A DNA stretch of 54,166 nt from JBPOHE01 sp052035915 (GCA_052035915.1 JBPOHE010000077.1:1-54166), one strand, 5' to 3'. Counted from the stretch's first letter, positions 16,381-25,449 are shown. The notes: generated from the letters alone by a model not told the origin. A program made the numbers and translations.

Positions 16381-17427
16381 TCAGGGTGCGGCAACACAGG
16401 TGAACTGGACTGTCAAGTGCCAATTTGAAAGGCTGGTCTTGGTGGCCGTCACACTGCATTGGGTGGATGAAAGGAACTTGAGTTCATTCAATGTGGCATT
16501 CCCTGTCCCACCGGTGGTGTAAAAACCGCAACCCGCCACACGCCATGACCCAGTGGAGGGCGGTGCTATGCCGGCGCAATCCCCGGTGACGGTTTTTGTC
16601 GGGCTGAGATTGGATGGGCCGGCGGTGCTACCTGAGATGTACTGCGCCGTGTTGGCACCGGTCGCGCCGGTCGAACCCGTGGCGCCGGTGGCACCTGTCG
16701 GGCCGGTCGGGCCAGTGGCGCCAGTGGCTCCGGTAGCGCCAGTCGCCCCTGTGGGGCCAGGCACTGTTGAGGCGGCACCGGTGGCTCCGGTTGCACCTGT
16801 CGGACCGGTCGGGCCTGTGGGTCCGGTAGCGCCAGTGGCGCCAGTGGCTCCGGTCGCGCCAGTGGCCCCGGCACCTGTGGGACCGGTAGCCCCGGTCGGG
16901 CCCGTGGGGCCGGTCGCGCCGGTCGCGCCTGTGGCCCCGGCACCCGTGGGGCCGGTGGCGCCGGTCGGTCCGGTCGGACCTGTGGGGCCGATGTCACCCG
17001 TAGCGCCGGTCGCGCCGACCGGCTTGGTGAAATTCCAGATGACTCGTGTCAAAGGACCGTTGTACAACCGGATGCGGAAATCATCTGTGTCAGGAATTGT
17101 GTCGTTTGGCGCCTGTCCAAGGTCGACCTCCAGGACATGGTCGTCACGAGCGACGATGGCTTTGGATTCCTCATCGCCGTTCTGGTTGACCCCAACCCCG
17201 ACGTTGGTCACGTTGACGTCGAAGCAGTTGCCGTAGATGTAGAGATAGGGGCCGGTGCCAATACAGTTTGCTTGAGCTTGAATCTCACCGCCATTCTCGA
17301 CTTCACAAGCAGGTACCCATTGGACCTGGGTGATGTTTGTACCTGCGCAATAGGCGGCGGCCTGTTGGGGCAGTGACGCCAACACCCCCATGACGGCCAG
17401 CGCGGATACCGAAGCGTAAGTTTTCAT
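16381..17427 (-). CDS. Exported collagen-like repeat protein
   Basis: 348 residues in three parts. A signal peptide (ending LASLPQQAAA) and a globular N-domain of about 110 residues are followed by roughly 40 Gly-X-Thr triplets of GPT, GAT and GST type (about residues 137-262). The repeat tract is interrupted twice by GAGAT and once by GAASTVPG. A Cys-containing C-terminal domain of about 80 residues ends the protein. Gly at every third position is the collagen triple-helix signature. Threonine in place of hydroxyproline resembles bacterial collagens such as BclA, whose threonines are glycosylated. The mature protein probably forms surface trimers. The repeat DNA is highly repetitive and prone to length change. 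A GT4 gene follows it. Confidence 0.85.
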   Translation of the reverse strand: MKTYASVSALAVMGVLASLPQQAAAYCAGTNITQVQWVPACEVENGGEIQAQANCIGTGPYLYIYGNCFDVNVTNVGVGVNQNGDEESKAIVARDDHVLEVDLGQAPNDTIPDTDDFRIRLYNGPLTRVIWNFTKPVGATGATGDIGPTGPTGPTGATGPTGAGATGATGATGPTGPTGATGPTGAGATGATGATGATGATGPTGPTGPTGATGATGAASTVPGPTGATGATGATGATGPTGPTGATGATGSTGATGANTAQYISGSTAGPSNLSPTKTVTGDCAGIAPPSTGSWRVAGCGFYTTGGTGNATLNELKFLSSTQCSVTATKTSLSNWHLTVQFTCVAAP

Positions 17428-17496
17428 CTTTCCTCATTCTCCCGACATTATTGATTCGATGCCTTCGATCCTTACAGATCAAACCCCTAAGCCACC

Positions 17497-17519
17497 ACAT
17501 CCCCTCAGGGAGGGGATGT
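17497..17519 (-). promoter_or_regulatory. leader hairpin upstream of the collagen-like gene
   Basis: ACATCCCCT, loop CAGGG, AGGGGATGT form a perfect 9-bp stem about 70 bp before the collagen-like start. A second dyad, TCAGCG-N7-CGCTGA, lies at 17605-17623. Either could be an operator or a 5'-UTR structure; no regulator is recognised. Confidence 0.35.
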
Positions 17520-17987
17520 CCGCAGCCGTATGTACGCCAATACAACAGAATCCGAAAGTTACCGCCATTATTTGGAAGGCTCTTGGAACAGCCAGGTAGC
17601 GGTTTCAGCGCATGATACGCTGAGTTTGTGGATGTTATTGTGAGTGAGCTCCTGATTCAACCAAATACAACGACGACTCTTTACCTGGATCGGCGACAGG
17701 TTTCAAGTCTTCGTTGGTCCTGTATCCGACTGGAAAGAAGATTGCTTGATAGAGTTCTCAAACCGATATGGGATTGGGGAGGAAGCTTTCCGCTCCATTG
17801 CTTCCTTCTTGCTTGTGGAGAGGGGCGTCGAACCCTGAACGGCAAACGCAATTTCATAGGCTTGTCTCTCGCTCGAAGAGGCTCCGGCAAGCTCTCGAGA
17901 GACTGATCCTGGGTGTTCGAGCCGGGGGCGGCAAGGCACCCGACACCAGCTGGTGAGGGTACACAAAAACACTGTTGCCGTCCCGGC
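17520..17987. other. intergenic region upstream of the collagen-like gene
   Basis: No convincing gene. A 92-codon open frame at 17628-17906 has no recognisable features. The region holds the TCAGCG dyad noted above and leads into an inverted-repeat element at 17988-18106. Confidence 0.4.
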
Positions 17988-18106
17988 CCTAGGTTCTGTT
18001 GACACAAGAATTTATCTTATTGATTTAATACGCTTTTTAACGAAAAGGGCCAACTCCGACCCGTTGATCTAAAAGAGCTTATGGGCTTATGTCAACAGAA
18101 CCTAGG
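17988..18106. mobile_element. 119-bp MITE-like element
   Basis: Perfect 17-bp terminal inverted repeats (CCTAGGTTCTGTTGACA and TGTCAACAGAACCTAGG) flank an AT-rich 85-bp core without a gene. The outermost CTAG occurs at both ends and could be a 4-bp target duplication of YTAR type, as made by some IS5-group elements. In that case the true TIR begins at the following base. It is consistent with a miniature inverted-repeat element mobilised in trans. Confidence 0.65.
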
Positions 18107-18182
18107 CGGGCGATGAGCGAAGCGAATTCCAACACTCATGGTCACACCAAGGCGGCTGGTCCCCCGGCACCGGCACCAGTCT

Positions 18183-21100
18183 CTAGCCTGGCCCGGTCAG
18201 CTGTGCCAGCAGCTTGGCGATCTTCTCCACCCGCGTGGCGGGAGCGGTGAGATCCAGGGTGAACCTGAGTTTGTCGCCGTTCTCCAGCTTGAGTTCCCGC
18301 GGACGACCTTGGATCAACTTCACGATGTGCCCGGGGTCGATGTTGGAGTCGGCATCGAAGAGTAGGCGTCCGCCCTGGGGGCCGGCCTCGATCTTGCGGA
18401 TCCCCATCGCCATGGCCTGGAGCTTGAGTTCGGTGACGGCAAAGAGATTTTTCGTCGCCTCCGGCAGCAAGCCGAAACGGTCGATCATCTCCACCTGGAG
18501 TTCGTCCAGCTCGCTCCGGCTCGCGGCGTTGGCGATGCGCTTATAGAGCACCAAGCGGCTGTGCACGTCCGGTAGATAGTCGTTGGGGATCAGGGCCGGG
18601 AGCTGAATGTCCACCTCGGTTCCCTGATGCAGGGAACGCTCCAGTTCCGGCCGCCGACCGGCCTTGATCGCTCGCACGGCGCGGTCCAGAAGTTCGCTGT
18701 AGAGGGTGAAACCGATTTCCTCGATACGCCCGCTCTGATCCTCGCCGAGCAGTTCGCCGGCGCCACGGATCTCCAGGTCATGAGTAGCCAGGGTGAAACC
18801 GGCCCCCAGTTCCTCCAGGGAGGCGATGGCCTCCAGGCGCTTTTTGGCATCCTCGGTCATGGCCTGGGGTGGCGGGACGATGAGGTAGGCATAGGCCCGG
18901 TGGTGGGAGCGGCCAACCCGCCCGCGCAACTGGTGAAGTTGGGCGAGGCCAAGCTTGTCGGCGCGATGGATGAGGATGGTGTTGGCGCTGGGGACGTCGA
19001 TGCCGCTCTCGATGATGGTGGAGCACACCAGGATGTTGAAGCGCTGGTGATAGAAATCCCGCATCACCTGCTCCAGTTGGCGTTCCCGCATCTGCCCATG
19101 GGCAACGTTGACGCGGGCGTTGGGCACCAGACGGCCGACCCGTTCGGCCATGGCATCGATGCTCTCCACCTCGTTGTGCAGGAAGTACACCTGACCGCCG
19201 CGCTTGATCTCCCGTTGGCAGGACTCGGCGATGAGGGCGTCGTTCCACTGACAGACGAAGGTCTTGATCGGATGCCGCTCGAGCGGCGGGGTGGCGATGA
19301 TGGAGAGGTCCCGCAGCCCGGACATGGAGAGATTGAGGGTGCGGGGGATGGGGGTGGCGGTGAGGGTGAGGATGTCCACCTCGGCCCGCAGGGCCTTGAG
19401 CCGCTCCTTGTGGCGCACGCCGAACCGATGTTCCTCGTCGATGATCAGCAACCCCAGATCCTTGAACCCGACCTCGGGTTGCAGCAGTTTGTGGGTGCCG
19501 ATGACGATGTCCACCTGACCCTGTCGCAGACCCTCGAGGATCCCCTGCTGCTGCCGTGCCGAGCTGAAGCGCGACAGGCTCTCCACCCGCACCGGCCAGT
19601 CGGCGAAACGATCGCTGAAGTTCTCGAAGTGCTGCTGGGCCAAGAGCGTCGTGGGGACCAGCACCGCCACCTGCTTGCCCCCCTGTACCGCCACGAAGGC
19701 GGCCCGCATCGCCACCTCGGTCTTGCCAAAACCCACATCGCCACAGATCAGCCGATCCATGGGTCGCGGCGAGTGCATGTCCGCCAGCACGCTCTCGATG
19801 GCGGTCTGCTGGTCCGGAGTCTCCTCGAAGGGGAAAGAGGCGGCGAAACTGGCGTACTCGGCCTCCTGGGAGGGGAAGGCGAACCCCGGCTTGGTCGCCC
19901 GGCGGGCATAGAGGTCGAGCAATTCCACCGCCACATCGCGGATCTGCTCCGCGGCCTTGCACTTGATGCGCTCCCATTGATCGCCGCCGAGACGGTGCAA
20001 CGGGGCGGCCTCCTCCGAGGCGCCGGCATAACGGCTGATGAGGTGCAGCGAGGCGACCGGGACATAGAGCTTGTCGCCCTGGGCATATTCCAGGGCGAGG
20101 AACTCGGTCTCGAGGCCGCCGGCCTTGAGGGTCTGCAAGCCCAGGTAGCGGCCCACGCCGTGTTCTTCGTGGACCACCGGCGAGCCGATCCGCAGTTCGG
20201 TGAGGTTGCGGATGATCTGCTCCGGATCCCGGGCCGCCTGACGGCGGCGGCGCCGTTCCTGTCGGACCCGTTCGCCGTAGATCTGGGTCTCGGTGATGAG
20301 GGCGAGTTCTTCCCGCTCCAGCCAGAGACCCTGTTCCAGTGGGGCGACACAGAGCGCCTGCTGGTCCTGTCCGCGGAGAAAAGCGGCCCAATCGGCGACC
20401 AGCCGCGGACGGAGGTCGTATTCACGCAATTGCTGCAACAAGAGTTCACGGCGTCCGGCGCTCTCGGCGACAAACAGCACCCGGCGGGGGCCGGTGGCGA
20501 GAAACTCCTTCAGGGCCGCCGCCGGCTGGCCGGCTCTGGCCTGGAGGGCGAGGGGCGGCAGGGGAGCGGTGGCGAAATTGGCGTAATCGGCAAAGCCGCG
20601 GCGGCGTTCTTCCAGGGGCTCGGTGTGCAGCTCGATGGCGGCTCCATCGAGCAGCCGACCGCTGAGTTCGTCTTCCCGCAGATAGAGTTGTTCCGGCGGC
20701 AGCAATGGGCGATCCAGGTCATGGCGGCGCTGTTCGTAGCGATCCCGCACCTGGGCGAGGAAGTATTCGGCCTGGGGGCGGACCCCGGCGGAGAAGATGT
20801 TCAGACGCCCGGCGGGGAGATAGTCGAAGAGGGTGGCCGTGCGCTCGAAAAACAAGGGCAGATAGTATTCGATCCCGCCCGGGGCATTGCCGTTGGAGAT
20901 TTCCCGGTAGATCAGGCGGCGTTGCGGATCGCCTTCAAAACAGGTGCGAAAGCCCTGGCGAAAACGGGCGATGCCGGTCTCGTTGAAGGGAAACTCCCGC
21001 GCCGGCAGCAACTGGATGGTCTTGACCTTCTCCAGGGAGCGCTGGGTCTCGGGGTCGAAGGTGCGGATGCTCTCCACCTCTTCATCGAAGAGGTCGATGC

Positions 21101-21680
21101 GGAAGGGGGTGTCGTGGCCCATGGGAAAGATGTCCAGGATCGAGCCCCGGACGGCGAACTCGCCATGGATCATGACCTGGGAGACGCAGGTATAACCGGC
21201 GGATTCCAGGCGTCGTCTGGTATCCGTGAGGGAAAGACGATCGCCGATGTCCAGCAGCAAGGTCTGGGCATGCAGGTATTCAGGCGGGGGCAGACGTTGC
21301 AGCAGGGTGCCGACGGGGATGACCAACACCCCTTTGGACAGATTCCCCAGGCGATGCAGGGTACGCAGCCGCTGGGAAACCAACTCTGGCAAGGGGGAAA
21401 AGATGTCGTAGGCCAGGGTCTCCCAATCGGGAAAGCCGAGCACGGGAATGGATTCGTTGCCGAGAAAGAATCTCAGCTCCTGTTCGAGAGAGTTGGCCGG
21501 CTGCACATCCTCCGCCACCACCAACACCAGGCCCGGCCATCGACTCGCCGCCGAGGCGATGGCCAGGGCCTGGCCGGCATCGCTGAGACGTCCCCAGAGC
21601 AGGCGTTGGCCGGCCTTGGCCGGGAGCGGCGGATCGAAGGGAGAGATCAGCGCGGGAAGAGCGGTATCAGCGGCGGTCAT
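18183..21680 (-). CDS. mfd: Transcription-repair coupling factor Mfd
   Basis: A 1165-residue ATP-driven translocase that removes RNA polymerase stalled at lesions and recruits UvrA. Domains in order: UvrB-like module (about 1-350, with IPVLGFPDWETLAYD), CarD-like RNA-polymerase-interacting domain near 480-560 (GSPVVHEEHGVGRYLGLQ), and RecG-like motor with Walker A GDVGFGKTEVAMRAAF, LIIDEEHRFGVRHKERLK and TLTATPIPRTL. The second motor half carries VCSTIIESGIDVPSANT and QLRGRVGRSHH, and the C-terminal TRCF domain masks UvrA binding. Length and motifs indicate a full, active protein. It is a single gene, oriented away from the ald operon. Confidence 0.97.
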   Translation of the reverse strand: MTAADTALPALISPFDPPLPAKAGQRLLWGRLSDAGQALAIASAASRWPGLVLVVAEDVQPANSLEQELRFFLGNESIPVLGFPDWETLAYDIFSPLPELVSQRLRTLHRLGNLSKGVLVIPVGTLLQRLPPPEYLHAQTLLLDIGDRLSLTDTRRRLESAGYTCVSQVMIHGEFAVRGSILDIFPMGHDTPFRIDLFDEEVESIRTFDPETQRSLEKVKTIQLLPAREFPFNETGIARFRQGFRTCFEGDPQRRLIYREISNGNAPGGIEYYLPLFFERTATLFDYLPAGRLNIFSAGVRPQAEYFLAQVRDRYEQRRHDLDRPLLPPEQLYLREDELSGRLLDGAAIELHTEPLEERRRGFADYANFATAPLPPLALQARAGQPAAALKEFLATGPRRVLFVAESAGRRELLLQQLREYDLRPRLVADWAAFLRGQDQQALCVAPLEQGLWLEREELALITETQIYGERVRQERRRRRQAARDPEQIIRNLTELRIGSPVVHEEHGVGRYLGLQTLKAGGLETEFLALEYAQGDKLYVPVASLHLISRYAGASEEAAPLHRLGGDQWERIKCKAAEQIRDVAVELLDLYARRATKPGFAFPSQEAEYASFAASFPFEETPDQQTAIESVLADMHSPRPMDRLICGDVGFGKTEVAMRAAFVAVQGGKQVAVLVPTTLLAQQHFENFSDRFADWPVRVESLSRFSSARQQQGILEGLRQGQVDIVIGTHKLLQPEVGFKDLGLLIIDEEHRFGVRHKERLKALRAEVDILTLTATPIPRTLNLSMSGLRDLSIIATPPLERHPIKTFVCQWNDALIAESCQREIKRGGQVYFLHNEVESIDAMAERVGRLVPNARVNVAHGQMRERQLEQVMRDFYHQRFNILVCSTIIESGIDVPSANTILIHRADKLGLAQLHQLRGRVGRSHHRAYAYLIVPPPQAMTEDAKKRLEAIASLEELGAGFTLATHDLEIRGAGELLGEDQSGRIEEIGFTLYSELLDRAVRAIKAGRRPELERSLHQGTEVDIQLPALIPNDYLPDVHSRLVLYKRIANAASRSELDELQVEMIDRFGLLPEATKNLFAVTELKLQAMAMGIRKIEAGPQGGRLLFDADSNIDPGHIVKLIQGRPRELKLENGDKLRFTLDLTAPATRVEKIAKLLAQLTGPG

Positions 21681-21757
21681 GACTGGACTGAGGTAGGGGA
21701 GCGTGCGGGGATTGTCGCATAGATCTCCGGGGTTCGGTCTGGCGGCCCGCGGCCACT

Positions 21758-22321
21758 CTAGGGGGTGGTAATAGCCCGGCTCAGGACGGCGACCAGCAGG
21801 GATTCGTCCAGGCGATGCCCGGCATCGGGGACGAGCTGGAGTGCGGCGCCTGGCAGGGCGGCCACGAAACGTCGCGCCAGGTCCGGATCACAACCATCGT
21901 CCGCCGCCCCACTGTAGATCTGGAGCCCGCCCCGAGGGACCGGGAAACTCTGCGTCTCGGCGAGCGTCAACAGGCGCTTGGCCCGCGGCGGCCAGGAGGC
22001 GAACATCCGCTCGCGGTTCATGCCCACCCCCAGCACCGGGGAAAAGAGTAGCACCCGCCCGGGACAGGCCGGGAGTTCCGCCAGGCCGTGCAAGAGCAGA
22101 TAGGCGCCGTAGGAATGGCCGATGAGGAGCGCCTGGGGCGACCAGAACTCATCGAGCAGGTCGCCCTGGATGACCGCCAGTTGCTCGGCGAAGGCGAGGC
22201 GGGTGAAGTCCCCTTGCAGTTCCCGTCCCCGGACCTGGCCCCCCAGGCGTTGCACCAGGGCCCCGATCCCCTCCCCTTGGAGCCGGTTACCCCGACCGGG
22301 GAGGTAATAGATGAGACTCAT
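21758..22321 (-). CDS. Small alpha/beta hydrolase
   Basis: 187 residues with the nucleophile elbow GHSYGAY near residue 88 (Ser), an acidic loop (YSGAADDGCDPDLARRF) and a C-terminal DAGHRLDESL supplying the catalytic His. It is short for the fold, with a minimal or absent cap. The substrate is unknown; it may be an esterase or thioesterase. Its ATG overlaps the alanine dehydrogenase stop (ATGA), so the two are translationally coupled, which hints at a shared physiological setting. Confidence 0.7.
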   Translation of the reverse strand: MSLIYYLPGRGNRLQGEGIGALVQRLGGQVRGRELQGDFTRLAFAEQLAVIQGDLLDEFWSPQALLIGHSYGAYLLLHGLAELPACPGRVLLFSPVLGVGMNRERMFASWPPRAKRLLTLAETQSFPVPRGGLQIYSGAADDGCDPDLARRFVAALPGAALQLVPDAGHRLDESLLVAVLSRAITTP

Positions 22322-23451
22322 GCCGGACCTGGGCGAACCTCGGCCAGGCCGAGAGGATCGCTATATTCCAGACCCAGGGACTCCGCCACCCCGGCATGGG
22401 TCAGCCTGCCTGCCGCGAGATTGAGCCCATTCCGCAGGTGAGGATCGGCGCTGATCGCCGCTTTCCACCCTTGTCCCGCCAGCGCCAGCACAAAAGGCAG
22501 GGTCGCCGCATTGAGCGCATGGGTAGAGGTGCGGGGAACCGCCCCCGGCATGTTGGTCACGCAATAGTGCACCACCTGCTCCACCACGAAGGTCGGCTCG
22601 GCATGGGTGGTGGGACGGGATGTGGCGACACAGCCGCCCTGATCAATGGCCACATCCACCACCACCGAGCCGGGTTTCATCCCCCGCACCATGGCCGCGG
22701 ACACCAGCTTGGGGGCCGTAGCACCCGGGATGAGCACGGCGCCAATGACCAGATCGGCGGACAGCACATGCCGCTCGATGGTCTCGCCGGTCGAATGCAG
22801 GGTGGTCAGCGCCGGACCGAATTGGGCGGCCAATTGACGCAGTACCTCCAGGGAACGGTCGATCACCACCACCCGCGCCCCCAGGCCGAGGGCCATCTGG
22901 GCGGCATGGCGACCCACGGTACCACCGCCGAGGATGGTCACCTTCCCCGGCGCCACCCCGGTCACCCCGCCGAGGAGGATACCCATACCGCCGCGTTCCT
23001 TCTCCAGACAGGCGGCCCCGGCCTGGATAGCCATGCGTCCGGCGACCTCCGACATGGGCGCCAAGAGGGGAAGCCCTCCGCTCGCCGCGGTCACCGTCTC
23101 ATAGGCTATGGCGATAACGCCGCTCGCCTGGAGCTCTCGGGTCAGTTGCTGGTCCGCCGCCAGGTGGAGATAGGTGAAGAGTATCTGCCCTTCCCGCAAC
23201 CAGGGTCGTTCCGCCGGTTGGGGTTCCTTCACCTTGACGATCAACTCGGAACAGCTGAACACCTCCTCGGCGGTCTCGACCATCCTGGCCCCGGCGGCGC
23301 GGTACAACCCGTCATCCGCCCCGATCCCGGCGCCCGCCCCCTGCTGTACCCAGACTTGGTGCCCATGAGCGATCAGTTCGCGCACCGCGGACGGGGTCAG
23401 GCCGACCCGATATTCGTGCACCTTGGTCTCTTTGGGTACCCCGATCAGCAT
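22318..23451 (-). CDS. ald: Alanine dehydrogenase
   Basis: Interconverts L-alanine and pyruvate plus ammonia with NAD. A 377-residue protein with the N-terminal IGVPKETKVHEYRVGLTPSAV (substrate Arg), ELIVKVKEPQ (catalytic Lys), LFTYLHLAAD (His) and MSEVAGRMA. The Rossmann motif is ILGGGTVGRHAAQMALGLGA, and VVVDVAIDQGG supplies the catalytic Asp. All key residues are in place. It overlaps the small hydrolase gene and starts just after the acetolactate synthase stop (about 40 bp), so the three genes may be one transcript around pyruvate and branched-chain amino acid metabolism. Confidence 0.93.
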   Translation of the reverse strand: MLIGVPKETKVHEYRVGLTPSAVRELIAHGHQVWVQQGAGAGIGADDGLYRAAGARMVETAEEVFSCSELIVKVKEPQPAERPWLREGQILFTYLHLAADQQLTRELQASGVIAIAYETVTAASGGLPLLAPMSEVAGRMAIQAGAACLEKERGGMGILLGGVTGVAPGKVTILGGGTVGRHAAQMALGLGARVVVIDRSLEVLRQLAAQFGPALTTLHSTGETIERHVLSADLVIGAVLIPGATAPKLVSAAMVRGMKPGSVVVDVAIDQGGCVATSRPTTHAEPTFVVEQVVHYCVTNMPGAVPRTSTHALNAATLPFVLALAGQGWKAAISADPHLRNGLNLAAGRLTHAGVAESLGLEYSDPLGLAEVRPGPA

Positions 23452-23491
23452 GCCTGCTCTCCTCCGCCTTGGCCCGTGGGCCGAAAACCCT

Positions 23492-25225
23492 TCAGGATTC
23501 GATCATCTCTTCCAGCGATTGCCCCGGACGCACCATGGGCAGGACGTTCTCGATCTTGTCGATCCAGACATCCACCAGTACCGGACCCGGCTGCTCCAGG
23601 GCTTGGCGTATCCCTTCCCGCAAGGCGGACGGGTCCCGGATACGCAGGGTCTTGAGGCGCGGATAGACGAACTTGAGACCGGTCAGGTTGGGGATCTGCC
23701 GCCGGCAGCCCTGATCGGTATCCGTGCAGTCGGGATCACAATGGGCATTGCGGGCCAGACAGGTCTCGTAATGATGACCGCCGTCCATCATGTCCTCCCA
23801 CTGGCGAACCATACCCAGGTAACTGTTGTTGAGCACGAACATCTTCAATGGGATGGCGTTGGCCACCACCGTGCCCAGTTCCTGGATGTTCATCTGGAAA
23901 CTGCCGTCACCGTCGATCAGCACCACGGGCTTGCCGGGATCGGCGAACCAGGCGCCGATGGCGGCGGGCAAGCCAAAGCCCATGGTGCCCAGTCCACCGG
24001 AACTCACCCACTGCCTGGGTCGGCTGAACTCGTAGTATTGGGCCGCCCACATCTGATGCTGCCCTACCCCGGTGACCAGGGTGGCATCGCCCCGGGTCAG
24101 CTCGGAGATGACCTGGATCACCGCCTGGGGCTTGATGACGTCGGTCATGTCATAGGCTTTCGGCAGGTGCCGACGCCACTCCCTGACGCGCTCCCGCCAG
24201 GGTTGCTGATGCTCCACCCGAGGACGCTCCTGGGCGTGGGCCAGGAAAGTCCCCAGATCCGCCACCAGGGACAAATCGGTGCGGATCGCCTTGCCGATCT
24301 CGGTGGGATCCACATCCACATGGGCAATGCGTTTTCCATTGGCAAAGCCTTTGACGGCCACCCGATCGTCGAAACGCCCGCCCAGGGTGAGGATGAAATC
24401 CGCCTCCCGTAGGGCATAGTTGGCGGGGATGGTGCCGTGCATGCCGGGCATGCCGAGATTCTGTTCCAGGGCGAAGGGTATGGCCCCCAGTGCGTTGAAG
24501 GTAGTGGTGACCGGTACATCGAGATGCTCGACGAAGGCGCGCAGGGCCGCGGCGGCATTGGCGCTGATCACCCCACCCCCGGCCTTGATCACCGGCCGTT
24601 CGGCTTTGGTCATGGCCTCCAGAATGGCGTCGGCACGAGCGGCGTCGAAGGGGATGGGTTGCCGACGTCTGAGCCGCGGTGGATTGTTGCGACTGGTCTG
24701 GCTCAACTGCGCATTCTTACAGATATCCACCAACACCGGCCCGGGGCGACCGCTGGAGGCGATGCTGAAGGCCTCGCGCAGGCTCCATTCCAGGTCGTGC
24801 ACATCCTTCACCAGGTAATTGTGCTTGGTGATAGGCCGGGTGATCCCCAGGGTATCCACCTCCTGGAAGGCGTCGGTGCCGATGGCGAAACTCGGCACCT
24901 GGCCGGTGATGAACACCGTCGGCAGGGAATCCTTATAGGCATCGGCGATGGGGGTGGTGAGATTGGTGGCGCCGGGACCGGAAGTGGCCAACGCCACGCC
25001 GATACGACCACAGGCCCGGGCATAGCCTTCCGCCGCATGGCCGGCGCCGCCTTCCTGGCGAAAGAGCACGAACCTGGGCACCGGTTCGCCACGACGTAGG
25101 CGTTTATTCAGCTCCACATGCAAGGGAATGACCGCCCCGCCGGTGTGCCCGAACAGATACTCGACCCCAAGTTCAGTGAGGACGTCGAAAAAGATGGCGG
25201 CACCGGTTTTGGGTATGTGACGCAT
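23492..25225 (-). CDS. ilvB: Acetolactate synthase large subunit with Cys-rich loop
   Basis: A 577-residue ThDP enzyme that joins two pyruvates (or pyruvate and 2-oxobutyrate) in valine/isoleucine synthesis. It shows GVEYLFGHTGGAVIPLHVEL, the catalytic-Glu region FRQEGGAGHAAEGYARA, the FAD region GGRFDDRVAVKGFANG, and the ThDP/Mg motif IDGDGSFQMNIQELGTVV...LNNSYLGMVRQWE. Unusual: residues 486-508 form a Cys/Asp-rich loop (Cys489, 496, 500, 507) where ordinary subunits have a short segment. No small regulatory subunit gene (ilvN/ilvH) is adjacent, so it must be elsewhere or absent. The start at 25225 gives the normal N-terminus. Confidence 0.88.
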   Translation of the reverse strand: MRHIPKTGAAIFFDVLTELGVEYLFGHTGGAVIPLHVELNKRLRRGEPVPRFVLFRQEGGAGHAAEGYARACGRIGVALATSGPGATNLTTPIADAYKDSLPTVFITGQVPSFAIGTDAFQEVDTLGITRPITKHNYLVKDVHDLEWSLREAFSIASSGRPGPVLVDICKNAQLSQTSRNNPPRLRRRQPIPFDAARADAILEAMTKAERPVIKAGGGVISANAAAALRAFVEHLDVPVTTTFNALGAIPFALEQNLGMPGMHGTIPANYALREADFILTLGGRFDDRVAVKGFANGKRIAHVDVDPTEIGKAIRTDLSLVADLGTFLAHAQERPRVEHQQPWRERVREWRRHLPKAYDMTDVIKPQAVIQVISELTRGDATLVTGVGQHQMWAAQYYEFSRPRQWVSSGGLGTMGFGLPAAIGAWFADPGKPVVLIDGDGSFQMNIQELGTVVANAIPLKMFVLNNSYLGMVRQWEDMMDGGHHYETCLARNAHCDPDCTDTDQGCRRQIPNLTGLKFVYPRLKTLRIRDPSALREGIRQALEQPGPVLVDVWIDKIENVLPMVRPGQSLEEMIES

Positions 25226-25344
25226 GCTGACCCCCGCGGGAAGCGACTCAGTGAAAACCCTATATCATACGACCAGGATGGCCCAGGAGTGTTTACCTAA
25301 AAAGCGGGCAAGAGAAGTGGCTGGCATGAAGTCTGCGCGATGGC

Positions 25345-25449
25345 ATGTCCCTCCACGAAGTCCAGATCGGTCCCCAGGGGCGGTTGGTTCTTCCCGCCCC
25401 CGTGCGTAAGGCGCTCAACCTGCGACCCGGCGATCGCCTCATCCGGTAG
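25345..25449 (+). pseudogene. AbrB/MazE-type antitoxin fragment
   Basis: 34 codons encode the N-terminal half of a SpoVT-AbrB swapped-hairpin domain: HEVQIGPQGRLVLPAPVRKA then LNLRPGDRLIR, followed at once by a stop. Intact domains continue for at least another 10-15 residues. No PIN or other toxin follows. It is most likely a relic of a toxin-antitoxin pair. It lies in the 490-bp gap between ilvB and mgtC, in which nothing else was recognised. Confidence 0.5.

Noticed and set aside
17628..17906. 92-codon open frame on the plus strand in the gap upstream of the collagen-like gene
   Set aside because: No motif, no clear ribosome site, and an alternative frame on the other strand is equally open.
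18627..21722. 1031-codon open frame on the plus strand
   Set aside because: It is the antisense of mfd. G/C-rich coding sequence leaves long open frames on the other strand; the product has no family features and a low-complexity Gly/Gln-rich composition.
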